Assembly: GCA_040269895.1 (NCBI GenBank)
Contig: CP158568.1
Span: forward strand, 3,318,716-3,382,715
DNA: 64,000 bases
Direction: 5' to 3'
From: Ancalomicrobiaceae bacterium S20
GTDB taxonomy: Bacteria > Pseudomonadota > Alphaproteobacteria > Rhizobiales > Ancalomicrobiaceae
Below, piece by piece: positions 20,880 through 29,729 of this stretch (positions are counted from its first letter, which is position 1; the number at the start of each line of letters is the position of its first letter). A program made the translations under genes and the position numbers. A model generated the notes under the pieces. That model did no database searches. It was given only the letters and a program-made list of their open reading frames with translations, and had not been told where the DNA came from.

Positions 20880-21872
20880 TCAACGGCCGGACTGCCGGCC
20901 ATAGAGCAGCAGCATCGCGACGATGACGCCGCCGTAGATCAATTGCCGCCCGGCTTCCTCGATCTGCATGACCGAGAGGATCGACTGCAAGAGCGTCACC
21001 AGGATCACGCCGGCGATGGTGCCGAAATACGAGCCCTTGCCGCCGAGCACATGCGTGCCGCCCAGCACCACCGCGGCGATCGACGGCAGCAGGTAGGCAT
21101 CGCCCATCGACTGCGAGGCCTTGGCGGCATAGCCGGCGAGCAGGATGCCGCCGAGCGCGCTGAGCGTGCCCGAAGCAACGAAGGCGAGCAGCGTCACGCG
21201 CCGGGTCGGCAGACCCGACAGATAGGCGGCGCGCTCGCGATTGCCGATCGCGTAGAGCGCGCGGCCGAAGGTGGTGCGGCCGAGCAGGAACAGCGTCGCG
21301 AGGCCGACCAGCGCCCAGACCAGCACGCCGTTGGCGACATTGGGGATCAGCGTGCCGGTGGCGAGCCAGCGCATCAGCGGCGAGGCCGAATCCTGCGGCG
21401 CGAAGCCGCCCGTGTAGGCGACCATCAGCCCCTGCGCCACCGCGTTGACCGCCATGGTGACGATCATCGAGGGCACGCGCATGTAGCCGACGATGAAGCC
21501 GTTGAGGAGCCCGAAGGCGGCGCCGCAGAGGAGCCCGGCGGGGATCGCGAAGGCGGCGCCGACCGGCCCGTAGGACGACATGGCCGAGGCCATCATGGCG
21601 CCGGTCGTCAGCACCCAGGGCACCGACAAGTCGATATGGCCGATCAGGATCACCAGCATCATGCCCGAGGCGATCACGCCGAGGAACGCCGCCACCTTGA
21701 GCTGCTGCAGCAGATAGGCGGGCGCGAGGAAGTTCGGCGAGTAGAGCGCGCCGATCAGGATCATCGCGACGATGCAGCCGTAGGCGGTCGCGATCGCCGG
21801 ATCGATCCGACGGCTGAGCGGCGGCCGGCCGGCGGCGGGAGCGGGGGTGGAGGCGGGCGTCACGGGAACCAC
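20880..21872 (-). CDS. Sugar ABC transporter permease (RbsC-like), second subunit
   Basis: 330 residues with about 8-10 membrane segments. Family motifs include GMMLVILIGHIDLSVPWVLT, NGFIVGYMRVPSMIVTMAVN and ALYAIGNRERAAYLSGLPTR. It is distinct from, but paralogous to, the permease encoded just upstream, so the transporter uses a heterodimeric membrane part as in YtfT/YjfF-type systems. Its start overlaps the previous gene by 13 nt. Confidence 0.87.
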   Translation of the reverse strand: MVPVTPASTPAPAAGRPPLSRRIDPAIATAYGCIVAMILIGALYSPNFLAPAYLLQQLKVAAFLGVIASGMMLVILIGHIDLSVPWVLTTGAMMASAMSSYGPVGAAFAIPAGLLCGAAFGLLNGFIVGYMRVPSMIVTMAVNAVAQGLMVAYTGGFAPQDSASPLMRWLATGTLIPNVANGVLVWALVGLATLFLLGRTTFGRALYAIGNRERAAYLSGLPTRRVTLLAFVASGTLSALGGILLAGYAAKASQSMGDAYLLPSIAAVVLGGTHVLGGKGSYFGTIAGVILVTLLQSILSVMQIEEAGRQLIYGGVIVAMLLLYGRQSGR

Positions 21873-22870
21873 TCCAGGCGATTGCGCACGCTGATCAACG
21901 GGATCGCGCCGAGGCTGACGGCGGCGAGCAGCACGAGGCCCTGGAACAGCGGCTGCCAGAGCGGGTCGAGATCGAAGACGAACAGGAGATCGCCGACGGT
22001 CCGGAACGCGATCGCGCCGAACACCGCGCCGACGACGCTGCCGCGGCCGCCGGCGAGCGAGACACCGCCGAGCACGACCGCGGCGATCGAATAGAGCGTG
22101 TAGGCGCTGCCCGAGGCGTAGGCCGCCTCGCCCGTGTAGGAGAAGAAGGTCAGATAGAGACCGGCAACGCCGGACAGGAGGCCCGAGAGCGCGTAGGTCG
22201 CGAGCTTGGCGCGTTGCAGCGGCAGGCCGGACATGTAGGCCGCGCTCTCGGCCGAGCCGATCGCATAGGCCGCGCGGCCATAAAGCGAGCGGCTGAACGG
22301 CACCCAGACGAGCGCGATCACCACCGCGAGAAAAACGAGGCTCGCCGGAAACACGTCGCCGATCTTCGAGGTCACCGCGTCGGCGAGATCCTCATCGACG
22401 CCGCCGCCCGGAAACGGCCGGAGCAGCAGCGCGAGGCCGTAATAGCAGGCGCTGGTCGCGATGGTGGCGACGATCGGCTGCAGCCGTCCGACGACCACGA
22501 GCAGGCCGTTGATCAGCCCGCAGCCGAGCGAGGCGAGGAGCACGAGGCCGGCGCCGCCGAGCGCCGGCACCACGCCGCCGACGACCAGCCAGGAGGCGAG
22601 GCAGTTCGAGAAGACCAGGATCATGCCGGCCGAGAGATCGATGCCGCCGGTGATCACCACCAGCGCCTGCGCCGCGGCGACGAAGGCGAGCAGCGTCGAC
22701 TTGTTCGCCGCCGTCTGCACGACATTGAGCGAGAAGCCGGCCGGGTGGTTGGCGAGATAGAGCACGAACAGCGCGACCGCGAGGCCGATCGCCGCGAGCG
22801 TGCCGCGGTGGCGCTGGAAGGCGAAGCGCCAGGCGGCGCGATCCGGCGTGGCGAAGGTCCGATCGGTCAT
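21860..22870 (-). CDS. Sugar ABC transporter permease (RbsC-like), first subunit
   Basis: 336 residues from ATG 22870, which overlaps the stop of the ATPase gene by 4 nt. About 8-10 hydrophobic segments are present, with the family motifs ALVVITGGIDLSAGMILVFS, NGLLVVVGRLQPIVATIATS and IAAVVLGGVSLAGGRGSVVG. It pairs with the next permease and with the double ATPase at 22867-24402. An upstream run of open frame is a shadow within the ATPase gene. Confidence 0.87.
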   Translation of the reverse strand: MTDRTFATPDRAAWRFAFQRHRGTLAAIGLAVALFVLYLANHPAGFSLNVVQTAANKSTLLAFVAAAQALVVITGGIDLSAGMILVFSNCLASWLVVGGVVPALGGAGLVLLASLGCGLINGLLVVVGRLQPIVATIATSACYYGLALLLRPFPGGGVDEDLADAVTSKIGDVFPASLVFLAVVIALVWVPFSRSLYGRAAYAIGSAESAAYMSGLPLQRAKLATYALSGLLSGVAGLYLTFFSYTGEAAYASGSAYTLYSIAAVVLGGVSLAGGRGSVVGAVFGAIAFRTVGDLLFVFDLDPLWQPLFQGLVLLAAVSLGAIPLISVRNRLEWFP

Positions 22871-24402
22871 GACGCCACCCGCTCGGTGGTCGCGTCGCCG
22901 ACGTCGAGCGCGCTCGCGATCAGATTGTGTTCGGTGATCCGGTCGCCGGTCAGTTCGGCGGTGACGCGGCCGTCGTACATGACCAGCACGCGGTTGCAGC
23001 AGCCGATCAGCTCGTCGTAGTCGGTCGAATAGTAGAGGATCGCCGCGCCCTCGTCGGCGAGGCGGCGGAGCAGGCGATAGATCTCCTGCTTGGTGCCGAC
23101 GTCGATGCCTCGGGTCGGATCGTTGAGCAGGATGATGCGCGGCTCGGTCATCAGCCACTTGGCGATGACGACCTTCTGCTGGTTGCCGCCCGACAGCGCG
23201 CCGACCGGAATGTCTGGCGAGGCGGTCTTGATCTGGAGCTTGGCGGTCAGCGCGTCGATCGCGGCGCGTTCGGCCGCGCGGTCGACGACGCCGAAGGCGG
23301 AGATGCGGCCGAGGCCGGCCAGCGTCAGGTTCTCGCCGACCGTCATCGGCAGGAGCAGGCCCTCGGTCTTGCGATCCTCAGGGATCAGCGCCATGCCGAC
23401 CTCCGACGCCTTGGCGTCGCGCGGGCTCGCCAGCCGCCGCGCCGCGCCGCCGACCGTGATCGAGCCGGACCAGTTGCGGAGCACGCCGAACAGCGCGAGC
23501 AGCAGTTCGCGCTGGCCCTGGCCGTCGAGCCCGCCGATACCGACGATCTCGCCGGGGCGCAGGTCGAGATCGACCTTGTCGAGCGACCGGCCCCAGGTCA
23601 GGCCCCGGCAGCTCAGCACGGGGGCGACCTGGGGCGGCGGGTCGACCTTGGGCGGGAAGGCGTGGCGATACTCGCGACCGATCATCATCTCGATCATGTC
23701 CTGGCGCGAGCGCGTGCCGGTCGCGAAGGACTGGATGTTGCGGCCGTTGCGGAACACCGTGCACTCGTCGGCGAGTTCGTCGATCTCGTCCATGCGATGG
23801 GAGATGTAGAGCAGCGCCATGCCCTCGGCGCGCAGGCGCTTCAGCACCTCGAACACGGTACGGACGTCGGCCTTGGTCAGCGCCGAGGTCGCCTCGTCGA
23901 GGATCAGGATGCGCGGCTCGCGCGCCAGCGCCTTGGCGATCTCGACCATCTGGCGCCGGGACAGCGGCAGGTCGCGGACCAGCATGTCGGGGTGGATGTC
24001 CGGCGCGCCGGCGCGCGCCAGCGCCTCGCCGGCGATCCGGCGCTGGGCGCGGCGGTCGATCAGGCCGAAGCGGCGCGGCGGATTGGAGACGAGGATGTTC
24101 TCGGCGACCGACAGGTCCGGGATCAGCGACAGTTCCTGGAACACGCAGACGATGCCGGCGCGATTGGCGGCGGTCGGCCCCGGGAACGTCACCTCGTGGC
24201 CGTCGAGCAGCATGCGGCCCTCGTTCGGCGTGACGACGCCGGACATGACCTTCATCAGCGTCGACTTGCCGGCGCCGTTCTCGCCGAGCACTGCGTGGAT
24301 GGCCCCGGCGCGGATGGCGAGATCCGCCTCATGCAGCGCGACGACGCCGCCATAGCGCTTGGAGACCTTCTCCATGCGGAAGATCGTGTCGGACTGCTGC
24401 AC
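22867..24402 (-). CDS. Sugar ABC transporter ATPase with two ABC domains
   Basis: 511 residues with two ABC domains, the usual form of the RbsA/YtfR family. Domain 1 has Walker [11 protein letters not shown] (about 40) and Walker B ILILDEATSAL. Domain 2 has the signature LSGGNQQKVVIAKWL and LLNDPTRGIDVGTK; its P-loop is degenerate (GIGGLDGQGQREL), which is normal for the second half. It is the second gene of the sugar operon. Confidence 0.92.
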   Translation of the reverse strand: MQQSDTIFRMEKVSKRYGGVVALHEADLAIRAGAIHAVLGENGAGKSTLMKVMSGVVTPNEGRMLLDGHEVTFPGPTAANRAGIVCVFQELSLIPDLSVAENILVSNPPRRFGLIDRRAQRRIAGEALARAGAPDIHPDMLVRDLPLSRRQMVEIAKALAREPRILILDEATSALTKADVRTVFEVLKRLRAEGMALLYISHRMDEIDELADECTVFRNGRNIQSFATGTRSRQDMIEMMIGREYRHAFPPKVDPPPQVAPVLSCRGLTWGRSLDKVDLDLRPGEIVGIGGLDGQGQRELLLALFGVLRNWSGSITVGGAARRLASPRDAKASEVGMALIPEDRKTEGLLLPMTVGENLTLAGLGRISAFGVVDRAAERAAIDALTAKLQIKTASPDIPVGALSGGNQQKVVIAKWLMTEPRIILLNDPTRGIDVGTKQEIYRLLRRLADEGAAILYYSTDYDELIGCCNRVLVMYDGRVTAELTGDRITEHNLIASALDVGDATTERVAS

Positions 24403-24552
24403 TGCCTGCCACTCCGGACCGTCGCCGAGAAATCAACACGCCGAGGACTCGATACCAGGAGCCTCGTCGCCGAGACGACGCCGCAGCCCGCAGGCCGCGA
24501 CGCCTCCGGCCGAAGCGCGGACCCGAGTTCCCGCGCATCGATCGAAGAAGCC

Positions 24553-24582
24553 GCAGAGCCCCGCATCGGCGCGGAGCCCTGC
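24553..24582 (-). terminator. Intercistronic hairpin after the sugar-binding-protein gene
   Basis: A 12-bp stem with two G-U pairs (24553-24564 with 24571-24582) and a 6-base loop, 13 nt past the stop of the binding-protein gene. There is no T tract. As behind xylF, it probably keeps binding-protein mRNA more abundant than the membrane-part mRNA. Confidence 0.5.
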
Positions 24583-24595
24583 CTTCAGCCGAACC

Positions 24596-25729
24596 TCAGT
24601 CCTTGGTCTGGCTCATGATCTCCTGGGCGGTGAAGTTGATGCCGCAGGTCGGGAAGGCGTTGCCGACGAAGAAGTTGTCCGACTGGTCGGGATAGTAGTC
24701 GGCGTCCTTCTTGAAGTTCGGATCGGCGACGACGGCGGTCGGCAGCTTGATCGCCTGCGGCACCACCTCGCCCTCGAGCGCGGCGATGGCGACCTTGATC
24801 GCGACCGCGACCTGCGCCGGGCCCGTACCGGCGGAGATGCACTTGAGGCCGTCGCCGGCGTTCGCGGCGCAGAGCTTGCGGAAGCCGTTCTCGGTCTCGC
24901 CGCCGAAGGGCACGAACTTGTGCTTGGCGTCCATCAGGGCGCGGACGACGCCGGTGTCGCCGCCCTGCGCGGTGATGCCGTCGAACGGGCCGTTGGTGGT
25001 CAGCGCGTCGGCGGTCGCCTTCTGGGCGACGCCGTCGTCCCACTTGCCGACCACTTCGGTGACCTTGAACGGCTTGCCGGTCGCCTTCAGCGTCTCGGCG
25101 ACGCCGTTGTGGCGGTCGGTATCGACCGAAGTACCGGCGACGCCACGCACTTCGAGGATCTTGCCGCCGTTCGGCAGATGGTCGGCGAGCCACTTCGCCC
25201 ACAGGACGCCGAGGCCCTTCTGGTCGACGTTGACGTTGATCGCGTCGGTGGTGTTCAGCGTGTTGTCGAAGGCGACCAGCACGACGCCGGCATCCTTGGC
25301 GCGCTTGATCACCGGACCGAAGGCGGTCGGGTTCTGCGCGTTGACGACGATCGCGTCGTAACCGGAATCGATGAAGTTGTTGATCGCCGAGATCTGCGCC
25401 GGCACGTCCTCGCCGGTCGAGACGACCTTGAATTCCTTCAGCTTGGCCTTGACCTCCGGCTGGGCCGCATAGGCCTTGGCGGTCTGGACCATCTGGATGC
25501 GCCAGGTGTTGGCGATGTAGCCGTTGGCGAGCGCGATGCGATAGGGGCCGTTCTTCTTCGGGAACTGGAAGAACTTGGTGTCGCCGGCCCAGGGGACCAT
25601 GCACTTGGCGTCGCTCGCCGGCCCGGAGACGACCTTCGGGGCCGCCATGGCACTTCCGCCGACCGCGAGAACCGCCGCGCCGGCCAGCATCAGGCGCACG
25701 GCGCCCCTGTTCCATTTCCGCTCGAACAT
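24596..25729 (-). CDS. Sugar ABC transporter substrate-binding protein
   Basis: About 377 residues from the ATG at 25729, preferred over an upstream in-frame start because AGGGAGG precedes it at good spacing. A signal peptide ends near AMA-APK. It is a type I periplasmic binding protein, with GYIANTWRIQMVQTAKAYA, INNFIDSGYDAIVVNAQNP, VAFDNTLNTTDAINVNVDQ and ITAQGGDTGVVRALMD. Two cysteine pairs may form disulfides. The family binds sugars such as ribose, galactofuranose or arabinose; the FAH dehydratase at the end of the operon suggests a pentose. The first gene of the operon, read from a promoter at 25818-25847. Confidence 0.88.
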   Translation of the reverse strand: MFERKWNRGAVRLMLAGAAVLAVGGSAMAAPKVVSGPASDAKCMVPWAGDTKFFQFPKKNGPYRIALANGYIANTWRIQMVQTAKAYAAQPEVKAKLKEFKVVSTGEDVPAQISAINNFIDSGYDAIVVNAQNPTAFGPVIKRAKDAGVVLVAFDNTLNTTDAINVNVDQKGLGVLWAKWLADHLPNGGKILEVRGVAGTSVDTDRHNGVAETLKATGKPFKVTEVVGKWDDGVAQKATADALTTNGPFDGITAQGGDTGVVRALMDAKHKFVPFGGETENGFRKLCAANAGDGLKCISAGTGPAQVAVAIKVAIAALEGEVVPQAIKLPTAVVADPNFKKDADYYPDQSDNFFVGNAFPTCGINFTAQEIMSQTKD

Positions 25730-25817
25730 CTCGTTCCTCCCTGGACTCACCGCGGGATCTTCTCGTCCCGTTTGCGATGATCGTCGGTGCTGGACTCTCC
25801 AATCTTCCGACGATTGG

Positions 25818-25847
25818 ATGCTAGGACTCGAATGACAGCGCTGTCAA
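25818..25847 (-). promoter_or_regulatory. Sigma-70 promoter of the sugar ABC operon
   Basis: On the minus strand, a perfect -35 TTGACA (25847-25842), an 18-base spacer and -10 TAGCAT (25823-25818). The -35 and spacer overlap the perfect LacI-type palindrome at 25833-25846, so a bound repressor would block polymerase. The predicted start leaves a leader of about 80 nt before the ATG at 25729. Confidence 0.6.
25833..25846. promoter_or_regulatory. LacI-type operator 1 (perfect palindrome)
   Basis: TGACAGCGCTGTCA is a perfect 14-bp palindrome with the central CG of LacI-family operators. It overlaps the sugar operon promoter and lies in the divergent gap next to the lacI-type gene at 25932. Confidence 0.75.
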
Positions 25848-25854
25848 GCGGCCA

Positions 25855-25868
25855 TGAAAGCGCTGTCA
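25855..25868. promoter_or_regulatory. LacI-type operator 2 (near-palindrome)
   Basis: TGAAAGCGCTGTCA differs from operator 1 at one base. Its centre is 22 bp from that of operator 1, about two helical turns, so two repressor dimers would sit on the same face of the DNA. It lies just upstream of the -35 of the regulator's own promoter. Confidence 0.7.
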
Positions 25869-25880
25869 TCAATGTTCGAA

Positions 25881-25909
25881 TTGACAAGCTCCTGGCGGAT
25901 CCTTAGCCT
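25881..25909 (+). promoter_or_regulatory. Sigma-70 promoter of the lacI-type gene
   Basis: TTGACA at 25881-25886, a 17-base spacer and TAGCCT at 25904-25909. The perfect -35 and ideal spacing make it a good candidate for the regulator gene that starts at 25932. Confidence 0.55.
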
Positions 25910-25931
25910 TTTTCGTAAAGGATCAGCTCCG

Positions 25932-26924
25932 ATGCCAAGAGTTACTCTCAACGACGTGGCACGCGTTGCAAACGTCAGCGCGATCACAGTATCGCGCGTG
26001 TTACGGCATCCGGATCAGGTCTCGGAGGAGAAGCGGAAACGCGTCATGGCGGCCGTGCAGAAGCTCGGCTACGTGCCGGACCTGGCCGCCAGCCGCCTCG
26101 CCTCCTCGCGCACCCACATGGTCGGCGTGATCGTGCCGACGCTCTACAATGTGATCTTCGCCGATTACCTGCTCGGCCTGCACGAGATACTCGTCCCGGC
26201 CGGGTTGCAGGTGGTGGTCGTCAACAGCCGATACTCGCAGGACGAGGAAGAAGCCGCGGTCAAGACGCTGATCGGCCAGCGCGCCGAGGCGATCGTGGTC
26301 GCCGGCATCCATCACACCGCGCTCGCGCGCCGGCTGCTGGCGCGCTCGCACATGCCGGTGGTCGAGACCCTCGAACTCACCGACCGGCCGCTCGGGCTCA
26401 ACGTCGGTTTCTCGCAGCAGAGCGCCGCCGCGGAGGCGACGCGGCGGCTGATCGCGGGCGGGCGGCGGCGCATCGCCTTCTTCCTCGGCCAGCTCGACGA
26501 CCGGGCGATGGCGCGCCAGGCCGGTTACCGGCAGGCGATGGCCGAGGCCGGGCTCGACGAGACGATCGTGCAGATCACCGGCCTCAGCTCGGTCCGCCTC
26601 GGCTCGGCGCTGCTGTCCCGGTTGCTCGAAGATGCGGCCTTGCCCGAGGCGATCTTCTGCATCGACGACAACGTCGCGCTCGGCGTGCTGCAGGAGTGCC
26701 GGAAACGGCAGATCCGCGTGCCGGACGATGTCGCCGTGGTCGGCTTCCACGATCTGGAATTCGCCGCCTGCCTGTCGCCGTCGCTGACGACGGTGGCGAC
26801 GCGGCGCTACGAGACCGGCCGGGTGGTGGCGGAAAAGCTGGTCGACGCCATTCTCGGCGGCACCGCGCTGAAGCCGGCGCAGATCGATCTCGGCTTCGAG
26901 ATCGTCGCTCGGGAAAGCGGCTGA
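25932..26924 (+). CDS. LacI-family regulator of the second sugar operon
   Basis: 330 residues from ATG 25932, chosen because it places the helix-turn-helix (VTLNDVARVANVSAITVSRV) right at the N-terminus, as is usual; the open frame upstream covers operator and promoter DNA. The effector domain is of the GntR/IdnR-like type (GVIVPTLYNVIFADYLLGLH, CIDDNVALGVLQECRKRQIR, GFHDLEFAACLSPSLTTVAT). It is divergent from the binding-protein gene, with two palindromic operators between, and probably represses both directions until sugar is present. Confidence 0.9.
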   Translation: MPRVTLNDVARVANVSAITVSRVLRHPDQVSEEKRKRVMAAVQKLGYVPDLAASRLASSRTHMVGVIVPTLYNVIFADYLLGLHEILVPAGLQVVVVNSRYSQDEEEAAVKTLIGQRAEAIVVAGIHHTALARRLLARSHMPVVETLELTDRPLGLNVGFSQQSAAAEATRRLIAGGRRRIAFFLGQLDDRAMARQAGYRQAMAEAGLDETIVQITGLSSVRLGSALLSRLLEDAALPEAIFCIDDNVALGVLQECRKRQIRVPDDVAVVGFHDLEFAACLSPSLTTVATRRYETGRVVAEKLVDAILGGTALKPAQIDLGFEIVARESG

Positions 26925-26952
26925 CGAGACCTCTCGCGTATCACGCGCCCGA

Positions 26953-27960
26953 TCAGGCAACACCGCCCAGCGCCGCGCTGCGCGTCGCGCTCGGCAGGGT
27001 GCCGAAGGCCGCCTTGTAGTCGCGCGAGAAGCGGCCGAGATGGCCATAGCCGACCGCATGGGCGACATCGCCGACGGTCGTGCCGCTCGCGGCACTCTCG
27101 AGCGCATAGCGCGCCATGCGCAGGCGCTGGCCTTGCAGATATTGCAGCGGCGAGCAGCCGAAATGCTGCTTGAAGCCGATCTGCAGGGACCGGAGCGAAC
27201 AGCCGGCGACGTCCGCGACATCGGCGATGCTGATCGGCTCGGCGAGATTGGCGTGCATGTAGGCCTGCGCGCGCTTGACCTGCCGCGAGCTCGGCCCGTG
27301 GCGCCGATCCGCGACGAGAGGGCTGATGTTGCTCGGCTGGGCAGCGACGAGACCGGCGATCAGGTCTTCTTCCAGCAGCATCTGGCAGGGATCGCCGGTC
27401 CGCCCGAAGGCGCGGCCGGCATCGGCGGCGGCGAAGCAGGCCGCAGCCGCCTGCGCCCAACGCCGCATCGGCGCCCGGTCGAGCGCCAGTTCCGGCTCGA
27501 ACACGATCGGATAGGCGAGTTCGTGGCCGCTCGCGGCCTCGGCGATACGATGCAGCGCGGCGCGATCGATCTGGATCAGCAGCTTGGCGCAGTCGGCCGA
27601 CCACGTCATGCGCGTCGCGAGCGTCGGATTGAGAATGGTCGCCGCGCCCTCGCCCACCATGACCTCACGCCGGCCGTTGCGCACCTCGGCCGCGCCGCGG
27701 AGCACGATCTGGACCAGGTAGAAGCGCCCCAGTTCGCCCGGATCGATCGACACCGCCGCGCCATAGCGCAGGTAGTTGAGCGAAAGAGATCGGCCGGCGG
27801 CGTGATTGTGCAGCGTATCGAGCCGATCGCGAGCGCTGGCCAGATGCAAGCGATGCGGACAGAAGGTGCGCCCGACGAAGGCGCGCGCCTCGTCGAGATC
27901 GCGCGACAGGAACAGCCTGTGCGCGGAGAGCGGTTCACCGTCCACCAGCCAACGGGCCAT
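26953..27960 (-). CDS. AraC-family transcriptional regulator
   Basis: About 335 residues from ATG 27960, preceded by GGGGAT; the open frame extends further upstream. The N-terminal part resembles the AraC_binding_2/CbdS-type sensor domain (LSLNYLRYGAAVSIDPGELG). The C-terminus has two helix-turn-helix motifs (ISIADVADVAGCSLRSLQIG and GTTVGDVAHAVGYGHLGRFS). It is divergent from the monooxygenase gene at 28128 with a 167-nt AT-richer gap, and so probably activates that gene and the cupin in response to their substrate (inference). Confidence 0.87.
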   Translation of the reverse strand: MARWLVDGEPLSAHRLFLSRDLDEARAFVGRTFCPHRLHLASARDRLDTLHNHAAGRSLSLNYLRYGAAVSIDPGELGRFYLVQIVLRGAAEVRNGRREVMVGEGAATILNPTLATRMTWSADCAKLLIQIDRAALHRIAEAASGHELAYPIVFEPELALDRAPMRRWAQAAAACFAAADAGRAFGRTGDPCQMLLEEDLIAGLVAAQPSNISPLVADRRHGPSSRQVKRAQAYMHANLAEPISIADVADVAGCSLRSLQIGFKQHFGCSPLQYLQGQRLRMARYALESAASGTTVGDVAHAVGYGHLGRFSRDYKAAFGTLPSATRSAALGGVA

Positions 27961-28127
27961 GATCCCCTGCCCATGATCCAACCGACCGTCGCCGGCCAAA
28001 ATGGTACGCCGGCTTCGCCGGACGGCAAGCGGATATTTTAAGCTTCGAATTTTTCGCTTTCCGGATAAGGGAAACCGCGTGTCCGCTCCTAGACTGCACC
28101 CGTTGCAGCGGCCTTGAGGAGGCGGAG

Positions 28128-29627
28128 ATGGTGAAGCGCAAGACGGTCGCCGTCATCGGCGGCGGGGTGAGCGGCCTGGCGGCGGCCAAGGCTTTCGCCG
28201 AACGCGGGCATATCGTGGTCGGCTTCGAGCGGACGCATGATCTCGGCGGCGTCTGGGAACCGTCGCGGTCCTATCCGGACGTGCAGACGCAGTCGCCGAA
28301 GGACCTCTACCGCTACACCGATCTCGCTATGCCGGACGACTATCCGGAATGGCCGAAGGGGCCGCAGGTCCACGCCTATCTGCACGCCTACGCGGCCAAG
28401 CACGGGCTCGCGCGGCTGTTCCGGCTCGACACCAACATCGTCTCGATGGATCGCCGCGCCGACGGCAAGCCCGGCTGGACGCTCACGGTCGAGACGCGCG
28501 GCGAGAGCGGCAGCGAGACCCGGACCGAGGATTTCGACTTCGTCGCGGTCTGCACCGGCCAGTTCTCCGACAAGAACATCATCTCGCACCCCGGCCAGGA
28601 CGCCTTCGTCGCGAATGGCGGCCGGGTGATCCACTCGTCCGAATACACCGACCCCGCCATGGCGCGCGGCCGGCGCGTGGTCGTGCTCGGGGCGTCGAAA
28701 TCGGCGACCGACATCGCCGTCAACGCGGCGAAGAACGGCGCGGCCGCCGTCACCATGGTCTATCGCGAGAACATGTGGCGGGTGCCCTATTTTGTCGGCG
28801 GCATCAACTTCAAGCGCCTGCTCTACACCCGCGCGCAGGAGATGCAGTTCAATTCGTGGGGTCGCACGCGCGCGCAGAAGCTCGTCGCGGCGCTGACCAA
28901 GCCGCTCGTCTGGGCGAATTTCCGCGGGCTCGAAACGCTGCTCAAGCTGCAGCTCGGGCTCAAGAAATGGAACATGGTTCCGGATGTGCCGATCGAGAAG
29001 GACGTCTCCTGCTCGGTGCCGATCGTCACGCCGGGCCTGTTCGAGAGTTTCAAGACCGGCAAGGTTCGGCCGATCCGTGGCACGTTCGAGCGCTACGAGC
29101 CGGGCGGCATCAAGCTCACCACCGGCGAGACGGTCGGCTGCGATCTCGCGGTGCTGGCGGTCGGCTGGAAGCTCGGCGTGCCCTACCTCGCCGACGCCCA
29201 CAAGGCGAAGCTGATCGAGCCGGACGGCCAGTATCGCGTCTACCGGCTCGCCGTGAACCCCGACCTGCCCGACATGGGCTTCGTCGGGTTCAATTCGAGC
29301 TTCTGCACGATCCTATCGGCGGAGATGATCGCCAACTGGCTGGTGCGCTATGCCGACGGCATGCTGGCGCGGCAGCCGAGCGCGGCGGAGATGAACGCCG
29401 ACATCGAGCGGATGCTGCACTGGAAGCGGCACGAGCGCCCGGCCGCGCAGATCTACGGCGGCCTGTGCTCGGCGCCGTTTCATTTCAAGCATTTCGACGA
29501 GCTGCTCGCCGACATGGGCGCCACCGTGCGCAAGCGCGCGAACCCGCTCGCGGAGTATCTCTCCTATCCCAACGCCGACGCCTACGGACGCTTCCTTGCG
29601 TCGACGCCGCAATACGTGGCGCAATAG
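28128..29627 (+). CDS. Flavin-containing monooxygenase (FMO/Baeyer-Villiger-like)
   Basis: 499 residues with GAGGAGGCGGAG before the ATG. The FAD Rossmann motif GGGVSGLAAA lies at 11-20 and an NADPH Rossmann motif VVLGASKSATD near 184. Between them NGGRVIHSSEY fits the GxxxHxxxY core of the FMO/BVMO fingerprint. Such enzymes insert one oxygen into a nucleophilic N or S, or into a ketone; the substrate here is unknown. The cupin gene follows 102 nt downstream, and the AraC regulator is divergent. No reductase is needed in this family. Confidence 0.85.
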   Translation: MVKRKTVAVIGGGVSGLAAAKAFAERGHIVVGFERTHDLGGVWEPSRSYPDVQTQSPKDLYRYTDLAMPDDYPEWPKGPQVHAYLHAYAAKHGLARLFRLDTNIVSMDRRADGKPGWTLTVETRGESGSETRTEDFDFVAVCTGQFSDKNIISHPGQDAFVANGGRVIHSSEYTDPAMARGRRVVVLGASKSATDIAVNAAKNGAAAVTMVYRENMWRVPYFVGGINFKRLLYTRAQEMQFNSWGRTRAQKLVAALTKPLVWANFRGLETLLKLQLGLKKWNMVPDVPIEKDVSCSVPIVTPGLFESFKTGKVRPIRGTFERYEPGGIKLTTGETVGCDLAVLAVGWKLGVPYLADAHKAKLIEPDGQYRVYRLAVNPDLPDMGFVGFNSSFCTILSAEMIANWLVRYADGMLARQPSAAEMNADIERMLHWKRHERPAAQIYGGLCSAPFHFKHFDELLADMGATVRKRANPLAEYLSYPNADAYGRFLASTPQYVAQ

Positions 29628-29729
29628 CGGCGCGAAGACATCGAAGGCGGCGGTGCACCGCACGCATCAGCCGACGCGGAACTTGGAAACACGACAAGGC
29701 CCGAGGTGGGCCATGCGGAGGAGGACGAC

